Assembly (NCBI GenBank): GCA_014764515.1
Contig: JACXWD010000015.1
Location: forward strand, 1-64,000
Direction of reading: 5' to 3'
Length of the DNA: 64,000 bases
From: Candidatus Polarisedimenticola svalbardensis
Lineage (GTDB): Bacteria > Acidobacteriota > Polarisedimenticolia > Polarisedimenticolales > Polarisedimenticolaceae
Shown: positions 36,204-47,034 of the stretch, piece after piece
How the letters are laid out: each line of letters starts with the position of its first letter
Numbering within the stretch: the stretch's first letter is position 1
Notes under the pieces: generated by a model
Seen by the model: only the letters and a program-made list of their open reading frames with translations
Told to the model about the DNA's origin: nothing
Database searches by the model: none
Made by a program: the position numbers and the translations under genes

Positions 36204-37586
36204 CTACCCTCTCCGCCCGCGGAGGCGGGTGCCCTTCAGGAACCCGTCGTAATGCCGCATGATCAGCTGGGACTCGATCTGCTGCACCGTGTCCATGGCG
36301 ACGCCCACCACGATCAGGAGTGAGGTGCCGCCGAAGAAAAACTTGATTCCCAGGCCCTGGGTGATCCAGGTCGGGAAGAAACCTTCCAATGACGGTCCGA
36401 TGAACGGCAGGGTCTGGACCCTGAGCCCGTTGATCAGGATCATGGGAAGGAGACTGATGGCGGCCAGATACAGAGCGCCGCCGAATGTCAGCCGGGTCAG
36501 GATGCGGTCGATGTACTCGGCGGTACGTTTGCCTGGCCGGATGCCGGGGATGAACCCGCCGTACTTCTTCATGTTGTCCGCCTGGTCCACCGGATTGAAA
36601 ATGATGGACACATAGAAGAAACAGAAGAATATGATCATCGCCGCGTAGGCCACATTATAGAACATGGCCGAATAGTCCAGTTGGCGCAGGATGGCCTGCA
36701 GCCAGCCCCATTCCTTGAGCTTGTCGATGCCTCCCAAGGTCTGGGGAATCGCCAGCATGGACGAAGCGAAGATCACCGGGATCACGCCTGCGGTGTTGAC
36801 CCGCAGGGGAAGGAAGGTAGCCGCGCCGCCGTAGACCCTGCGGCCCACCACCCGACGGGCGTACTGAATCGGGATCTTGCGCTGAGCCCGTTCTACGAAA
36901 ACGATGGCTGCGACGACGCCCACCATGAGGATCAGGAGCAGCAGGACCGTGAACGCGGACAGGGCGCCGGTTTTCAAGTCCTGGATCGTGTTGACGATTG
37001 CCCCTGGCAGCCCTACCACGATGCCGGCGTAAATGATCAGGGAGATACCGTTTCCGATGCCTCTTTCGGATATCTGTTCACCGAGCCACATAATGAAAGC
37101 GGTGCCGGTGGTCAGGGTGAGCATGGTCATCAACCGGAAACCCCAGCCGGGACTCGTGACGACACCGCTTCCGGCGCCGGTTTCCAGCCAGATGGAGATA
37201 CCGAAGGATTGAACCAGCGAAAGAGCCACCGTGCCGTACCGTGTGTACTGGGTGATCTTCTTGCGGCCGGCTTCGCCTTCCTTGCTGAGTTTCTCCAGGT
37301 ACGGCCAGATCACCGTCAGGAGCTGCAGGATAATCGACGCCGTGATGTACGGCATGATCCCCAGGGCGAAGATAGTCAGTTTCGAGAAGTTGCCCCCCGA
37401 AAACATATCCACGAACCCCAGGATCGAACCCTGATTACGCTGGAACAGCTCCATGAGCGCCTGGCTGTCGATGCCTGGAGTTGGGATATGACCGCCGATG
37501 CGGTACACGCCCAAAAGACCAAAGGTATAGAACACCCGCCTGCGGAGGTCTGGTATGCTCAGAATGTTACGAAAAGCCTGCATCAT
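36204..37586 (-). CDS. secY: Protein translocase subunit SecY
   Basis: 460 aa with about ten transmembrane segments. Central pore of the Sec channel with SecE (also encoded in this window, at 63.1 kb) and SecG. Conserved pieces include GGHIPTPGID near the N-terminus, MPYITASIILQLL and the C-terminal loop ending MRHYDGFLKGTRLRGRRG. Standard place between rplO and adk. Confidence 0.97.
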   Translation of the reverse strand: MMQAFRNILSIPDLRRRVFYTFGLLGVYRIGGHIPTPGIDSQALMELFQRNQGSILGFVDMFSGGNFSKLTIFALGIMPYITASIILQLLTVIWPYLEKLSKEGEAGRKKITQYTRYGTVALSLVQSFGISIWLETGAGSGVVTSPGWGFRLMTMLTLTTGTAFIMWLGEQISERGIGNGISLIIYAGIVVGLPGAIVNTIQDLKTGALSAFTVLLLLILMVGVVAAIVFVERAQRKIPIQYARRVVGRRVYGGAATFLPLRVNTAGVIPVIFASSMLAIPQTLGGIDKLKEWGWLQAILRQLDYSAMFYNVAYAAMIIFFCFFYVSIIFNPVDQADNMKKYGGFIPGIRPGKRTAEYIDRILTRLTFGGALYLAAISLLPMILINGLRVQTLPFIGPSLEGFFPTWITQGLGIKFFFGGTSLLIVVGVAMDTVQQIESQLIMRHYDGFLKGTRLRGRRG

Positions 37587-37610
37587 GGCTGAAAAGATCT
37601 CCCTGTCCCT

Positions 37611-38054
37611 TTAGGACAGCACCTCGGCCTTACCCCCGGCAGCTTCGATTTTCTGGACCGCCGCCTTGGTGAACTTGTGGGCCTTGACCGTCAGGGCGAT
37701 TTTGATCTCGCCGTTGCCCAGGATCTTGACTCCCAACTTCCCTTTCCTGAGCAAACCGGAGGCCTGCAGGCTCTCGGGTGTAAGCTCGGACCCGGCCTCA
37801 AAACGATTCAACCGGTCCACGTTGAGGGTGCGGTACTCGGTCCGGAAAATATTGGTGAAACCCCGTTTCGGAAGACGGCGGTGCAGCGGCATCTGGCCAC
37901 CTTCGAATCCGCGCTTGGCCGAATAGCCTGACCGGGACTTCTGTCCTTTTTCGCCACGGCCCGCGGTTTTACCGCTTCCGGATCCGGGACCTCGCCCGAT
38001 CCGCTTGCGTTTTCTGCGGGAGCCGGCCGCCGGCTTGAGTTCATGTAGGTTCAT
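37611..38054 (-). CDS. rplO: 50S ribosomal protein uL15
   Basis: 147 aa. Late assembly protein of the large subunit. Begins [20 protein letters not shown] and has the Gly/Arg-rich [20 protein letters not shown] region and the [17 protein letters not shown] motif. Follows rpmD by about 30 bases. Confidence 0.97.
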   Translation of the reverse strand: MNLHELKPAAGSRRKRKRIGRGPGSGSGKTAGRGEKGQKSRSGYSAKRGFEGGQMPLHRRLPKRGFTNIFRTEYRTLNVDRLNRFEAGSELTPESLQASGLLRKGKLGVKILGNGEIKIALTVKAHKFTKAAVQKIEAAGGKAEVLS

Positions 38055-38086
38055 CGGATCTGTTCCTTTCAGCCGTTCCGGCTGGC

Positions 38087-38305
38087 TCAGGCCTTAGCGG
38101 CGGTGACGTCTTCTTCAACCGCCACGAGGTGGACCACCTTGAAGATCATGCCTCGCGTCATCGGGTTGTCCGGAACGACCACTTCGCGGCCGATTTTGGA
38201 CAGACCCAACGCTGCCAGAGTCGCCTTCTGTTTCTTGTTGAAACCGATGCCGGACCGGATCTGCCGGACCCGCAGGAGTTTCTCCTTTTTCTTGGCAGCA
38301 CTCAT
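38087..38305 (-). CDS. rpmD: 50S ribosomal protein uL30
   Basis: 72 aa, slightly longer than the usual 58-62 by terminal tails. Core [20 protein letters not shown] followed by [16 protein letters not shown] is family-typical. Start overlaps the rpsE stop by 4 bases. Confidence 0.95.
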   Translation of the reverse strand: MSAAKKKEKLLRVRQIRSGIGFNKKQKATLAALGLSKIGREVVVPDNPMTRGMIFKVVHLVAVEEDVTAAKA

Positions 38306-38814
38306 CTCGCAGCCTCCGCCCTCAACTCATCCAAATCCTTGTCACGCGTCTTGGCAACCTGTTCGATGCTCTTCAGACGGCGCAGGCCGTCCATGGTCGC
38401 GCGCAGAACGTTGTGCGGGTTCTTGCTTCCCAGGGATTTGGTCAGGATGTCCTGGACACCGACCGATTCAAGAACCGGCCGCACTGCACCACCGGCAATC
38501 ACCCCGGTACCGGGAGACGCCGGCTTCAGGAGAACCCGGCCGGCGCCATAGCGACCCATGATTTCGTGAGGGATGCTGCCTCCCTTGAGCTGGACCTTGA
38601 ACACGTTGCGTTTGGCCTGATCGACGCCCTTGGCGATGGCGGAAGGAACCTCCCGCGCCTTGCCTGAAGCGAAACCGACCCAGCCGTTGCCGTCACCGAC
38701 CACAACCAGGGCGGAGAACGAGAAGTTTTTCCCGCCCTTCACGACCTTGGTGACACGGTTAATGAAGACCACCTGGTCCTTGAGCTCGCCCATATCGTTT
38801 CTATTGTCCGCCAC
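38302..38814 (-). CDS. rpsE: 30S ribosomal protein uS5
   Basis: 170 aa from GTG 38814, which has GGAGG five bases upstream. Decoding-fidelity protein. The double-stranded RNA-binding part is [20 protein letters not shown] and the second domain includes [20 protein letters not shown]. Overlaps rpmD. Confidence 0.98.
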   Translation of the reverse strand: MADNRNDMGELKDQVVFINRVTKVVKGGKNFSFSALVVVGDGNGWVGFASGKAREVPSAIAKGVDQAKRNVFKVQLKGGSIPHEIMGRYGAGRVLLKPASPGTGVIAGGAVRPVLESVGVQDILTKSLGSKNPHNVLRATMDGLRRLKSIEQVAKTRDKDLDELRAEAAR

Positions 38815-38838
38815 TCTTTCCTCCAGGGTATCTTCGGA

Positions 38839-39207
38839 TCAGAACTTCAAACCGGCCTTGCGGGCCGCATCGGCCAGGGCCTTGACCCTGCCGTGATACA
38901 GACAACCGCCACGATCGAAAACGATCGTTTCGATACCGGCAGACTTCAGCTTCTCTGCGATTGTGGCGCCGACCTTCTCGGCCGCCGCGATATTTCCGCC
39001 CTTGCCGTTCTTCATGGAGACATCCGGCATCAGGGTCGAGGAACTGGCCAGTGTTGTACCGGCGTTATCGTCCACGACCTGGGCATAGATATGTTTCCCG
39101 CTGCGAAACACGGCCAACCTCGGCCGATCCTGTGTTCCCAGCACTTTCTTGCGAATGCGATGGCGAATCCGCCTGCGTATCGCGCTTCGATCTACTCTGG
39201 TAATCAT
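38839..39207 (-). CDS. rplR: 50S ribosomal protein uL18
   Basis: 122 aa. 5S rRNA-binding protein. Core [20 protein letters not shown] and the C-terminal [20 protein letters not shown] are conserved. Located between rplF and rpsE. Confidence 0.98.
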   Translation of the reverse strand: MITRVDRSAIRRRIRHRIRKKVLGTQDRPRLAVFRSGKHIYAQVVDDNAGTTLASSSTLMPDVSMKNGKGGNIAAAEKVGATIAEKLKSAGIETIVFDRGGCLYHGRVKALADAARKAGLKF

Positions 39208-39223
39208 TGTTTCCTACCTCCCG

Positions 39224-39760
39224 CTACTTCACGCCGCTTTTGCCGGCCTTCTTGCGGAGCTGCTCACCGGTGTAACGGATGCCCTTCTGTTTGTAGACAT
39301 CCGGTTTCCTGAGGGCACGGATATCGGCGCTGACCTGGCCCACCTGCTGGCGGTCATAACCGGAAACGGTGACTTTGTTGCCCTCGACCTTGATATCGAT
39401 TCCATCCGGAATCGGGAAGTCGATAGGATGGGTATAACCCAGGGAGAAGTTCACAGCCTTGCCCTTTACCTGGGCGCGGTAGCCGACGCCGTGGATCTCG
39501 AGCTGCTTGCTGAAACCCTTGGTTACGCCCTCGACCGCGTTTGCCAGCAGGGAGCGCATCAGTCCGTGCAGGGCGCGCTGTTCCTTGCTGTCGTTCCTGC
39601 GGGTCACGGTCAGGTTGGCGTCGTCGCGTTCCACAGCGATCCCTCTGGGGAGCGCGTGGGACAGGCTTCCCTTGGGGCCCTTGATGCCGACCAGATCGCC
39701 CTTGATGTCGATCTTGACGTCCGAGGTCAAGGGTATGGGTACTTTACCGATTCGGGACAT
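39224..39760 (-). CDS. rplF: 50S ribosomal protein uL6
   Basis: 178 aa, usual length. Two-lobed 23S rRNA-binding protein. Begins MSRIGKVPIPLTSDVKIDIK and has the second-lobe signature KPDVYKQKGIRYTGEQLRKK near the C-terminus. Confidence 0.98.
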   Translation of the reverse strand: MSRIGKVPIPLTSDVKIDIKGDLVGIKGPKGSLSHALPRGIAVERDDANLTVTRRNDSKEQRALHGLMRSLLANAVEGVTKGFSKQLEIHGVGYRAQVKGKAVNFSLGYTHPIDFPIPDGIDIKVEGNKVTVSGYDRQQVGQVSADIRALRKPDVYKQKGIRYTGEQLRKKAGKSGVK

Positions 39761-39787
39761 TGGTTGAATCTCCGGTTGCAGTCTGGA

Positions 39788-40186
39788 TTACCAGATATTG
39801 CAAAGAACTTCTCCGCCTACGCCGAGTTTGCGGCAGGCGGTTCCGCTCCTGATGCCTCTCGAGGTGGAAATGATGCTGATACCCAGGCCCTCGAGAACCT
39901 TCGGTATTTCATCCTTACCGCAGTACACCCGGCGGCCCGGGGAGCTTACCCGCTGCAGTCCGGTGATGGCGGCTTCACCGCCGCGGCCGTACTTCAACTC
40001 GATGCTCAGAGTGCCCTGAACGGCATGCTCAGCTATGTCGAAGTCCTTGATGTAACCTTCTTCTCTCAGAATTTTGGCGATCTCGACTTTCATTTTCGAA
40101 ATCGGCACATCAACGCTGCGGTGCTTGGCACCGTGTGCGTTCCGGATTCTGGTAAGAAGATCCGCTATTGGATCAGTCATGCTCAT
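39788..40186 (-). CDS. rpsH: 30S ribosomal protein uS8
   Basis: 132 aa from ATG 40186, chosen because GGGAGG lies eight bases upstream; the open frame extends back into rpsN. Central-domain assembly protein and, in E. coli, repressor of the spc operon. [20 protein letters not shown] and the closing [11 protein letters not shown] are hallmark ends. Confidence 0.97.
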   Translation of the reverse strand: MSMTDPIADLLTRIRNAHGAKHRSVDVPISKMKVEIAKILREEGYIKDFDIAEHAVQGTLSIELKYGRGGEAAITGLQRVSSPGRRVYCGKDEIPKVLEGLGISIISTSRGIRSGTACRKLGVGGEVLCNIW

Positions 40187-40220
40187 CTTGCTCGCCTCCC
40201 GTTCACGCTGTGCATCCCGG

Positions 40221-40406
40221 CTACCAACTCGACTTGGTGACGCCGGGGAGCATCCCTTCAAGTGCAAGGGACCTGAAACATATTCTGCACAGTCGGAACT
40301 TGCGCAAAAAACCTCTGGGCCGTCCGCAGCGCTGACACCGATTCACCTGCCTGACGGCAAATTTCGGCTTGCGACGGTTCTTGGCAAGCCATGCCTTGGT
40401 CGCCAT
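40221..40406 (-). CDS. rpsN: 30S ribosomal protein uS14, zinc (type Z) form
   Basis: 61 aa, the short zinc form. Cysteine pairs CQRC and CRIC frame [12 protein letters not shown]. Starts [16 protein letters not shown]. No long zinc-free paralogue is in the window. Confidence 0.98.
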   Translation of the reverse strand: MATKAWLAKNRRKPKFAVRQVNRCQRCGRPRGFLRKFRLCRICFRSLALEGMLPGVTKSSW

Positions 40407-40420
40407 CGTTCTCTATCCTC

Positions 40421-40963
40421 CTAGTTCTTACGGAACGGCATACCAAGATGCGCCAGAAGAGCCCGCGACTCTTCATCGGTCGCGGCCGTGGTCACGATGC
40501 TCACGTTCATGCCCTTGACCTTCTGCACCTTGGAGTAATTGATTTCAGGAAATACCAACTGGTCCTTGAGTCCGAGGGTGTAATTACCGCGGCCGTCGAA
40601 CCCCTTGGTCGGAACGCCGCGGAAGTCACGAACCCGGGGCAAGGCCAGATTCATCAGCCGGTTCATAAACTCGTACATCATTTTGCCGCGGAGCGTCACA
40701 CGACAGCCGATCGGCATACCGGCACGCAGCTTGAAGTTGGCGATGGATTTCGTCGCCCGGGTAATCGACGGTTTCTGGCCGGCGATAGTGCCCATTTCCT
40801 CAACAGCCTGATCGAGAATCTTGGCATCGCCGATCGCTTCACCTACACCCATGTTCATCACGACCTTGGAGAGTTTCGGGATCGCCATGACGTTCTGGTA
40901 GCCGAACTCCTTCCTGAGAGCCGGCATTACCTCGTCTTTGTATTTATCCGCCAGAATCGACAT
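40421..40963 (-). CDS. rplE: 50S ribosomal protein uL5
   Basis: 180 aa. 5S rRNA-binding protein of the central protuberance. Conserved [11 protein letters not shown] near residue 35 and [19 protein letters not shown]. The C-terminal [20 protein letters not shown] is typical. Confidence 0.98.
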   Translation of the reverse strand: MSILADKYKDEVMPALRKEFGYQNVMAIPKLSKVVMNMGVGEAIGDAKILDQAVEEMGTIAGQKPSITRATKSIANFKLRAGMPIGCRVTLRGKMMYEFMNRLMNLALPRVRDFRGVPTKGFDGRGNYTLGLKDQLVFPEINYSKVQKVKGMNVSIVTTAATDEESRALLAHLGMPFRKN

Positions 40964-41019
40964 CGTTTCCTCCGCTTTACCGCGGCGCCCAGCGCCACGG
41001 GTCCCGCGATAATCAAAAA

Positions 41020-41346
41020 TTACTTATCAAGCACCGCGCCGCTGCGCTGTGCGATCCGCACCCGGCTGCCGTCTTCCAGAACCTTGCTTCCGACCCTGGT
41101 CGGCTTGTCGGTGTCGGGATCCACCAGCATGACGTTGGACACATGGATCTCGGCTTCACGCTCCACGATCCCGCCCTGAACGTTTTTCTGCGGGTTGGCG
41201 CGGGTGTGGCGCTTGATCAGATTCACACCTTCGACCAGGACCATGGAATTCGGTCGCGAGACCCGCAACACACGCCCGCGTGTGCCCCGGTCCTTTCCGG
41301 AAATGACCTCAACCTGGTCGTCTTTCCTGATCTTCATCTTTGGCAT
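41020..41346 (-). CDS. rplX: 50S ribosomal protein uL24
   Basis: 108 aa. Assembly initiator with a KOW motif ([20 protein letters not shown]). [20 protein letters not shown] follows. About 56 bases separate it from rplE. Confidence 0.97.
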   Translation of the reverse strand: MPKMKIRKDDQVEVISGKDRGTRGRVLRVSRPNSMVLVEGVNLIKRHTRANPQKNVQGGIVEREAEIHVSNVMLVDPDTDKPTRVGSKVLEDGSRVRIAQRSGAVLDK

Positions 41347-41368
41347 CCTGATATCTCCCTCGACCGCT

Positions 41369-41737
41369 CTAGAGAACTTCCGGAGCGAGCGATACGATTT
41401 TCATGAACTTGCGGTCCCGCAACTCCCGGGCCACCGGACCGAACACCCGGGTGCCTACCGGCTCACGGTTATCGGTGATGATGACCGCCGAGTTCTGGTC
41501 GAAGCGAATGTAGCTTCCGTCTTTACGACGCTGGGCCGCCACCGTGCGAACGATCACAGCCTTGACGACCTGGCCCTTTTTGATGTTTCCATCCGGCGAG
41601 GCTTCCTTGACGCTGGCGGTGATGACATCACCAACCTCGGCATATTTACCCTGAGATCCGCCCAGCAGGGTGATGCAGCAGATCTTCTTCGCGCCCGAAT
41701 TATCGGCAACACCGAGCATGGTCTGCATCTGTATCAT
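41369..41737 (-). CDS. rplN: 50S ribosomal protein uL14
   Basis: 122 aa from ATG 41737, the standard length; the open frame runs back into rpsQ. Starts [19 protein letters not shown], the invariant family opening, and ends with [16 protein letters not shown]. Confidence 0.98.
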   Translation of the reverse strand: MIQMQTMLGVADNSGAKKICCITLLGGSQGKYAEVGDVITASVKEASPDGNIKKGQVVKAVIVRTVAAQRRKDGSYIRFDQNSAVIITDNREPVGTRVFGPVARELRDRKFMKIVSLAPEVL

Positions 41738-41765
41738 TTCAAAGTCTCCTGATAACTCGCCGGGT

Positions 41766-42062
41766 TCAGGCGTTGGTTTCGCCGGCGGCAGCCGCCTGGC
41801 CGACGGCTCGACGCACGACACGTTTCACCCGCCATCGCTTTCTGGAGGACAGGGGGCGGGACTCGGCGATTTCAACCGTGTCGCCGATCCTGCAGGTGTT
41901 CGTCTCATCATGCGCCATGAACTTCGCGGTGCGCTTGATGTAACGCTTGTACATCTTGTGCATGACGATGCGGTCCACCTGGACCACGATCGACTTGTCC
42001 ATTTTGTCGGACGTGACCACGCCGGTCTTGGTAACTTTTCGCTTTTCAACGTTCTCGGACAT
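41766..42062 (-). CDS. rpsQ: 30S ribosomal protein uS17
   Basis: 98 aa. 16S rRNA-binding OB-fold protein. [19 protein letters not shown] and the motif [20 protein letters not shown] are diagnostic. A short Ala-rich C-terminal extension is extra compared with the usual 80-90 aa. Confidence 0.98.
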   Translation of the reverse strand: MSENVEKRKVTKTGVVTSDKMDKSIVVQVDRIVMHKMYKRYIKRTAKFMAHDETNTCRIGDTVEIAESRPLSSRKRWRVKRVVRRAVGQAAAAGETNA

Positions 42063-42090
42063 CTGGTTCTCCGTTATAGGACCGGCCCCG

Positions 42091-42294
42091 TCAGGACCGG
42101 GCCAGTTCCCTTTCCTTCCGGATCGTCATCACTCGGGCCAGTTCCTTGCGCGTCTGCCGCACCTTTCGGAAGTTGGACAACTGTCCCGTACCCTGCTGGA
42201 CCCGCAGCTTCCAGACCTCCATACGGAGGTTCCGTTCTTCTTTGTCCAGCTCCTCGACACTCATTTCACGAAGCTTGGAAATATCAGCAGCCAT
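42091..42294 (-). CDS. rpmC: 50S ribosomal protein uL29
   Basis: 67 aa. Two-helix protein at the exit tunnel. [17 protein letters not shown] and the second helix with [18 protein letters not shown] match the family. Confidence 0.97.
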   Translation of the reverse strand: MAADISKLREMSVEELDKEERNLRMEVWKLRVQQGTGQLSNFRKVRQTRKELARVMTIRKERELARS

Positions 42295-42315
42295 TACATA
42301 TTCTCCCTGCCGACC

Positions 42316-42726
42316 CTATAACTCACGGGTGACGAATCTCGTCTTGATCGGCAGCTTGTGCGCTGCGAGCCGCATCGCTTCACGGGCGATGTCCACCTCA
42401 ACGCCTTCCATCTCGAAAAGTATCCGGCCCGGCTTGATCACGGCGACCCACGCTTCCGGAGCGCCTTTACCTTTGCCCATCCGGACCTCGGTCGGTTTCT
42501 TGGTGATCGGTTTGTCGGGGAAGACCCGGATCCAAACCTTGCCGCCACGCTTGATATGTCGCGTCATGGCGATACGACTGGCCTCGATCTGCCGTGCCGT
42601 CAACCAACAGTCCTGCATCGCCTTCAGGCCATAATCTCCGAAATTCAACGTGCAACCGCCGAAGGCCTTGCCCCGACGGCGTCCCCGCTGCTGTTTTCTG
42701 AACTTGACTTTACTCGGCATCAACAT
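42316..42726 (-). CDS. rplP: 50S ribosomal protein uL16
   Basis: 136 aa. Helps organise the peptidyl-transferase centre. Begins [23 protein letters not shown] 42720 is an in-frame alternative, but the ML-P opening is usual in the family and AAAGGG precedes ATG 42726. Core [20 protein letters not shown]. Confidence 0.98.
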   Translation of the reverse strand: MLMPSKVKFRKQQRGRRRGKAFGGCTLNFGDYGLKAMQDCWLTARQIEASRIAMTRHIKRGGKVWIRVFPDKPITKKPTEVRMGKGKGAPEAWVAVIKPGRILFEMEGVEVDIAREAMRLAAHKLPIKTRFVTREL

Positions 42727-42762
42727 GGCGAATGCCCTTTCCCGTTATCTCGTAGTTCGGTT

Positions 42763-43416
42763 CTAGCCCCGGAGTTCCCTGTGAACCCGGGACGTGCGTG
42801 CATCGGAGGTGTAGACCCAGACCTTGATCCCGATGACGCCGTATGTTGTGGCGGCTTCCGTTCGGCCGTAATCCACATCCGCCCGCAGCGTGTGCAGCGG
42901 GAGGCGACCTTCCAGATACCACTCCGATCTTGCAATTTCATGTCCGCCCAGACGGCCGGAAACCCGGATCCGGATACCCTTGGCGCCGAAGCGCTGGGCC
43001 GACTCGATCGCCTTGCGCATGGCCCGGCGGAACGCAATCCGCTTTTCCAGCTGCTGCGCGATGTTTTCCGCGATCAGCTGGGCATCCACTTCCGGCTTGT
43101 CGATTTCGATGATGTTGATGAAAACATCCCGGTCCGTCCGTTTTTTGATCTGCTCTTTGAGGCGATCCACTTCGGCGCCCTTGCGGCCGATGATGATTCC
43201 CGGCCGGGCAGTGTGGATGTTGACCTTGAGCTTGTTGGCGGCCCGCTCAATCTCGATTTCCGAAACGCCGGCGTGACCGAGACGCTTCTTGAGGTCGGCG
43301 CGGAGCTTGAGGTCCTCGTGGAGCAGCTCTGCATACTTTTTCTCGGCGTACCAGCGGGAACGCCAGGTTTTGTTGAACCCGAGCCTGAACCCGAAAGGAT
43401 GTACCTTCTGACCCAC
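42763..43416 (-). CDS. rpsC: 30S ribosomal protein uS3
   Basis: 217 aa from GTG 43416. mRNA-entry protein with a KH domain ([20 protein letters not shown]). Begins [18 protein letters not shown] and ends shortly after [13 protein letters not shown]. Two bases separate it from rplV. Confidence 0.98.
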   Translation of the reverse strand: MGQKVHPFGFRLGFNKTWRSRWYAEKKYAELLHEDLKLRADLKKRLGHAGVSEIEIERAANKLKVNIHTARPGIIIGRKGAEVDRLKEQIKKRTDRDVFINIIEIDKPEVDAQLIAENIAQQLEKRIAFRRAMRKAIESAQRFGAKGIRIRVSGRLGGHEIARSEWYLEGRLPLHTLRADVDYGRTEAATTYGVIGIKVWVYTSDARTSRVHRELRG

Positions 43417-43418
43417 GA

Positions 43419-43793
43419 TTACCTCCGGTCCGTTGCTGTGTCGTCCCCGGCTCCGCTGTTCGGAACGTCGAGAGCGATGGTGACATGACAGGATCTTTTC
43501 TTGATCTGAAACACCCGGCCCATGGCCCGATGCCTAATGCGCTTCATCGGGGGCCCTTCGTCCACCAGGGCCCGGGACACGAACAGGTCGTCCACGTCCA
43601 GCTTCGGATCCTTCTGCTGGGCATTGGCAACCGCCGACTTCATCAATTTTTCGATGTCCTTGGCGACGCCCTTTGGCGAATAGTGCAGGATCGCCAGGGC
43701 ATCTTCGACCTTGCGACCTCGCACCTGGTCGATGACCAGACGGGTCTTCTGGGCCGACGACCGCAGGTACCTGAGTTTGGCTGTTGAAATCAC
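43419..43793 (-). CDS. rplV: 50S ribosomal protein uL22
   Basis: 124 aa. Lines the exit tunnel. [20 protein letters not shown] and the beta-hairpin region [20 protein letters not shown] are conserved; this loop is where macrolide resistance changes occur in other species. Confidence 0.98.
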   Translation of the reverse strand: MISTAKLRYLRSSAQKTRLVIDQVRGRKVEDALAILHYSPKGVAKDIEKLMKSAVANAQQKDPKLDVDDLFVSRALVDEGPPMKRIRHRAMGRVFQIKKRSCHVTIALDVPNSGAGDDTATDRR

Positions 43794-43807
43794 CGCGTCC
43801 TCCCCTT

Positions 43808-44089
43808 CTACCTGCCACCCGACTTGTCACCCTTCGAGGTGTGGCCTCGAAAAGTGCGGGTCGGAGAGAACTCGCCCAGTTTGTGTCCGACCATGTTTTC
43901 GGTCAGGTACACCGGGATGAATTTCTTGCCGTTGTGCACCGCGATGGTGTGTCCGACCATATCGGGAATGACGGTGGACCTGCGGGACCAGGTCTTGATC
44001 ACCTTTTTGTCGTTCTTGTTGTTCTGATCCTCAACCTTCTTCAGAAGGTGGGAGTCAATGAACGGCCCTTTTGAGATTGAACGCGACAT
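43808..44089 (-). CDS. rpsS: 30S ribosomal protein uS19
   Basis: 93 aa. Head protein next to uS13. [20 protein letters not shown] and [20 protein letters not shown] are diagnostic. Confidence 0.98.
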   Translation of the reverse strand: MSRSISKGPFIDSHLLKKVEDQNNKNDKKVIKTWSRRSTVIPDMVGHTIAVHNGKKFIPVYLTENMVGHKLGEFSPTRTFRGHTSKGDKSGGR

Positions 44090-44104
44090 AGCCTCACCTG
44101 GCCC

Positions 44105-44929
44105 CTATTTCTTGCGCCGACGGACAATGAACTTATCCGTGCGCTGGTTGTTTCTGGTCTTCTTACCCTTGGTCGGAACACCCCAGGGGGTCACCGGGTG
44201 GCGACCGCCGGAAGTCCGGCCTTCACCACCGCCATGGGGGTGATCCACCGGGTTCATGACCACGCCGCGAACCGTCGGGCGCCAGCCTTTCCACCGGTTC
44301 CGCCCGGCCTTGCCGATATTCTCGTTCGAATGCTCCAGGTTGCCGACCTGCCCGATGGTCGCGTAGCACTCGCGATGTATTTTTCGCATCTCTCCGGACG
44401 GCATCCGGAGGGTGACGTACTCACCTTCCTTGGCCATAAGCTGGGCCGAGGCTCCTGCGGCGCGGCAAAGCTGACCACCCTTGAACTGACGCATCTCGAT
44501 GTTGTGGATCGTCGTACCCAGGGGGATCGCCTGCAGCGGCAGAGCGTTCCCGGGAATGATATCCGCTTCCGGCGAGGCCAGAATGCGGTCTCCGATCTTC
44601 ACGTTGTTCGGCGAAAGTATGTAGCGCCGTTCGCCGTCCAGGTAACAGACCAGCGCAATATTCGCGGAGCGGTTCGGATCGTACTCGATGGTTTCGACCT
44701 TCCCCGGTATGCCGATCTTGTTGCGCTTGAAGTCGATCATGCGATAGCGCCGCTTGTGGCCGCCACCACGGTGCCGGATGGAGATCCGACCCTTGTTGTT
44801 CCGCCCGCCGTTTTTGCTGAGCTTCTCAACCAGGGGCTTGTGCGGCTTGCCGCTGGACGTTTCGACCCGCACGGTGGAGCTCATAAAGCGCCGCCCGGGA
44901 CTCGTTGGTTTGTATTTCTTGATCGCCAT
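44105..44929 (-). CDS. rplB: 50S ribosomal protein uL2
   Basis: 274 aa, usual length. 23S rRNA-binding protein needed for subunit joining and peptidyl transfer. [17 protein letters not shown] opening; the conserved C-terminal block [18 protein letters not shown] contains the catalytically important His. Confidence 0.98.
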   Translation of the reverse strand: MAIKKYKPTSPGRRFMSSTVRVETSSGKPHKPLVEKLSKNGGRNNKGRISIRHRGGGHKRRYRMIDFKRNKIGIPGKVETIEYDPNRSANIALVCYLDGERRYILSPNNVKIGDRILASPEADIIPGNALPLQAIPLGTTIHNIEMRQFKGGQLCRAAGASAQLMAKEGEYVTLRMPSGEMRKIHRECYATIGQVGNLEHSNENIGKAGRNRWKGWRPTVRGVVMNPVDHPHGGGEGRTSGGRHPVTPWGVPTKGKKTRNNQRTDKFIVRRRKK

Positions 44930-44945
44930 GTCTTAAGTCCCGCCC

Positions 44946-45239
44946 CTACGAGGCTTCGAAGAAATCGATTTCCTTGGAATCCGCGGTCAACCTGACCCAG
45001 GCCTTCTTCCAGTCAGGCCTCCTTCCAAGGAATCGGCCCATACTTTTGGTCTTCCCCCGCACCCTGGAGGTGCGGACGTCGGCCACCTTGACGCCGAACA
45101 GTTTTTCAACCGCCCGGGCGATTTCAATCTTGTTGGCACGGATGTCGGTGCGGAAGCAGTACACTCCGGTCTGATCCCGCTTGATGGTCGACTTTTCCGT
45201 GATCAGCGGCTGCCTCACGATCTCTTCTACGTTCCTCAT
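44946..45239 (-). CDS. rplW: 50S ribosomal protein uL23
   Basis: 97 aa. Exit-tunnel docking site for trigger factor and SRP. Begins MRNVEEIVRQPLITEKST and has FGVKVADVRTSRVRGK. Start overlaps the rplD stop by 4 bases. Confidence 0.97.
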   Translation of the reverse strand: MRNVEEIVRQPLITEKSTIKRDQTGVYCFRTDIRANKIEIARAVEKLFGVKVADVRTSRVRGKTKSMGRFLGRRPDWKKAWVRLTADSKEIDFFEAS

Positions 45240-45877
45240 GACGCCAGCACCTCGCTCAACTTTTTGATGGCTTCTTCCGAGGCGACCAGGACCTCGCAGT
45301 CCAGAAGGTCGATGATGCTCACGCCCAGAGCGCGATGAACCTTGAGGCGCGGGTTGTTCCCGGCCGCCCGCTCCAGGTTCTGCACGCCGTCGCCGTTGAC
45401 GCCCTCGTGAACCAGGGCCACCTTCCCCGATATACCCAGGCCGTTGCCCACGGCGCTCTCGAGCTCCGCGGTCTTGTACGAATCAAAGTCCATCGAGTCG
45501 ACGCAGACCAGTTTGCCGTCGCGCAGTTTCTGGGCCAGGGCCGATTTCAAGGCGTTGAGCCGCATTTTCCGGGGGAACTTCCAGGAGTAATCCCGGGGAT
45601 GCGGTCCGTGCACCGTTCCGCCGTGGCGCCACAGCGGCGAACGGTTGTCCCCCGCCCGGGCGCGCCCGGTTCCCTTCTGCCGCCAGGGCTTCCTGCCGCC
45701 GCCGGAAACGTTTTTCCGGTTCTTGGTGGAATGGGTGCCGGCACGTCCAGCAGCCCGGTAGGCGCAGACGGCCTCGTAGATGAGGTGTTCCTTGAGCGGA
45801 TAATCGAACACCGCCTCATCCAAAGGCAGTGACCCTACCTTTTTGTTTTTCCAGTTTCTGATTTCTATTTCGGCCAT
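45236..45877 (-). CDS. rplD: 50S ribosomal protein uL4
   Basis: 213 aa. Tunnel protein; in E. coli it represses the S10 operon. The extended loop is TKNRKNVSGGGRKPWRQKGT and continues GRARAGDNRSPLWRHGGTVHG. Overlaps rplW. Confidence 0.98.
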   Translation of the reverse strand: MAEIEIRNWKNKKVGSLPLDEAVFDYPLKEHLIYEAVCAYRAAGRAGTHSTKNRKNVSGGGRKPWRQKGTGRARAGDNRSPLWRHGGTVHGPHPRDYSWKFPRKMRLNALKSALAQKLRDGKLVCVDSMDFDSYKTAELESAVGNGLGISGKVALVHEGVNGDGVQNLERAAGNNPRLKVHRALGVSIIDLLDCEVLVASEEAIKKLSEVLAS

Positions 45878-45914
45878 CGGTTGCTTCCTCTCATCTCCAG
45901 GTGAAACACCCGAA

Positions 45915-46541
45915 TCACTTGGACTTCCGGATCATGATGGTCGAGCCGGGGGCTCCCGGGACGCCTCCCTTGACCAGCATGAGGTTTTTTTCGTTGTCGA
46001 TCCGGACGACCTTGAGATTCTTGACGGTGATTCTCTTGTTCCCCATCTGGCCGGGCATCTTGACACCCCTGAAGACCTTGGCCGGCCATGCGGACTGGCC
46101 GATGGAGCCCGGTGCGCGATGGTGCATGGAACCGTGGCTGGCCTTGCCGCCACCAAAACCCCAACGCTTTATGACACCCTGAAACCCTTTGCCCTTGGAA
46201 GTTCCGATGATGTCGACCTTGGGGACGTCCTGGAACATCTCCACCAGCAGCGCGTCTCCCGGCTTGGGGTCATCGCCCTCTTCCAGGGCGAATTCCCTGA
46301 GGATCCTGGTAGGGGGCACGGACGCCTTTTCATGGTGGCCACGCATCGGTTTGTTGGCCCGCTTGCCGGCCTTGGGGTCAACAAGACCGACCTGAACGGC
46401 TTCATAGCCGTCCTTGTCCATGGACTTGCGTTGCACGACAACACACGGGCCCATCTCAAGGACGGTAACGGGCGTTACCCGGCCGTCCTCGTCGAACAGC
46501 TGGGTCATGCCGACCTTTTTACCGATCATTCCTTCAATCAT
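45915..46541 (-). CDS. rplC: 50S ribosomal protein uL3
   Basis: 208 aa from ATG 46541 ([16 protein letters not shown]), with GGAGG seven bases upstream. Binds near the 3' end of 23S r[23 protein letters not shown] and [19 protein letters not shown] are hallmark segments. Confidence 0.98.
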   Translation of the reverse strand: MIEGMIGKKVGMTQLFDEDGRVTPVTVLEMGPCVVVQRKSMDKDGYEAVQVGLVDPKAGKRANKPMRGHHEKASVPPTRILREFALEEGDDPKPGDALLVEMFQDVPKVDIIGTSKGKGFQGVIKRWGFGGGKASHGSMHHRAPGSIGQSAWPAKVFRGVKMPGQMGNKRITVKNLKVVRIDNEKNLMLVKGGVPGAPGSTIMIRKSK

Positions 46542-46620
46542 TGTCTTTCCTCCGGAACACAGCGTCGGACTCCGTTGACCGGGCCGAACCACTGGCGGTT
46601 CCGCAATCAATCAGGGCCGG

Positions 46621-46947
46621 TCAGGCGCTGGCCGCTCCGAACGCCTTGATCTCGACATCAACACCTGCGGGCAGGTCCAGTTTCATCAGGGCGTCCACCG
46701 TCTCCGGCGTCGGCTGGAGGATATCCAGGAGACGCTTGTGGGTCCTGATCTCGAACTGCTCGCGGGACTTCTTGTCCACATGGGGCGAGCGCAGCACCGT
46801 CCACTTGTTCCGAACGGTGGGAAGCGGAATCGGTCCCGCAACCCGCGCTCCGGTTCTGCGCGCTGTATCCACGATCTCGGTGGTCGACTGGTCGAGAATC
46901 CGATGATCGTAGGCCTTGAGCCTGATGCGAATTTTCTCGTTCACCAT
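46621..46947 (-). CDS. rpsJ: 30S ribosomal protein uS10
   Basis: 108 aa. Also the NusE elongation partner of Nus[21 protein letters not shown] and [20 protein letters not shown] are diagnostic. First gene of the S10 group, 122 bases after tuf1; a hairpin at 47035-47051 lies in that gap. Confidence 0.98.
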   Translation of the reverse strand: MVNEKIRIRLKAYDHRILDQSTTEIVDTARRTGARVAGPIPLPTVRNKWTVLRSPHVDKKSREQFEIRTHKRLLDILQPTPETVDALMKLDLPAGVDVEIKAFGAASA

Positions 46948-47034
46948 CTGTTCCCGTGCTTCGGCGTTTGGCCCGAAGCTTCAAATCTTCGATCCGTCCC
47001 CGGCTCGCGTTCCCGATGCTGGTGCGTCGGGCGG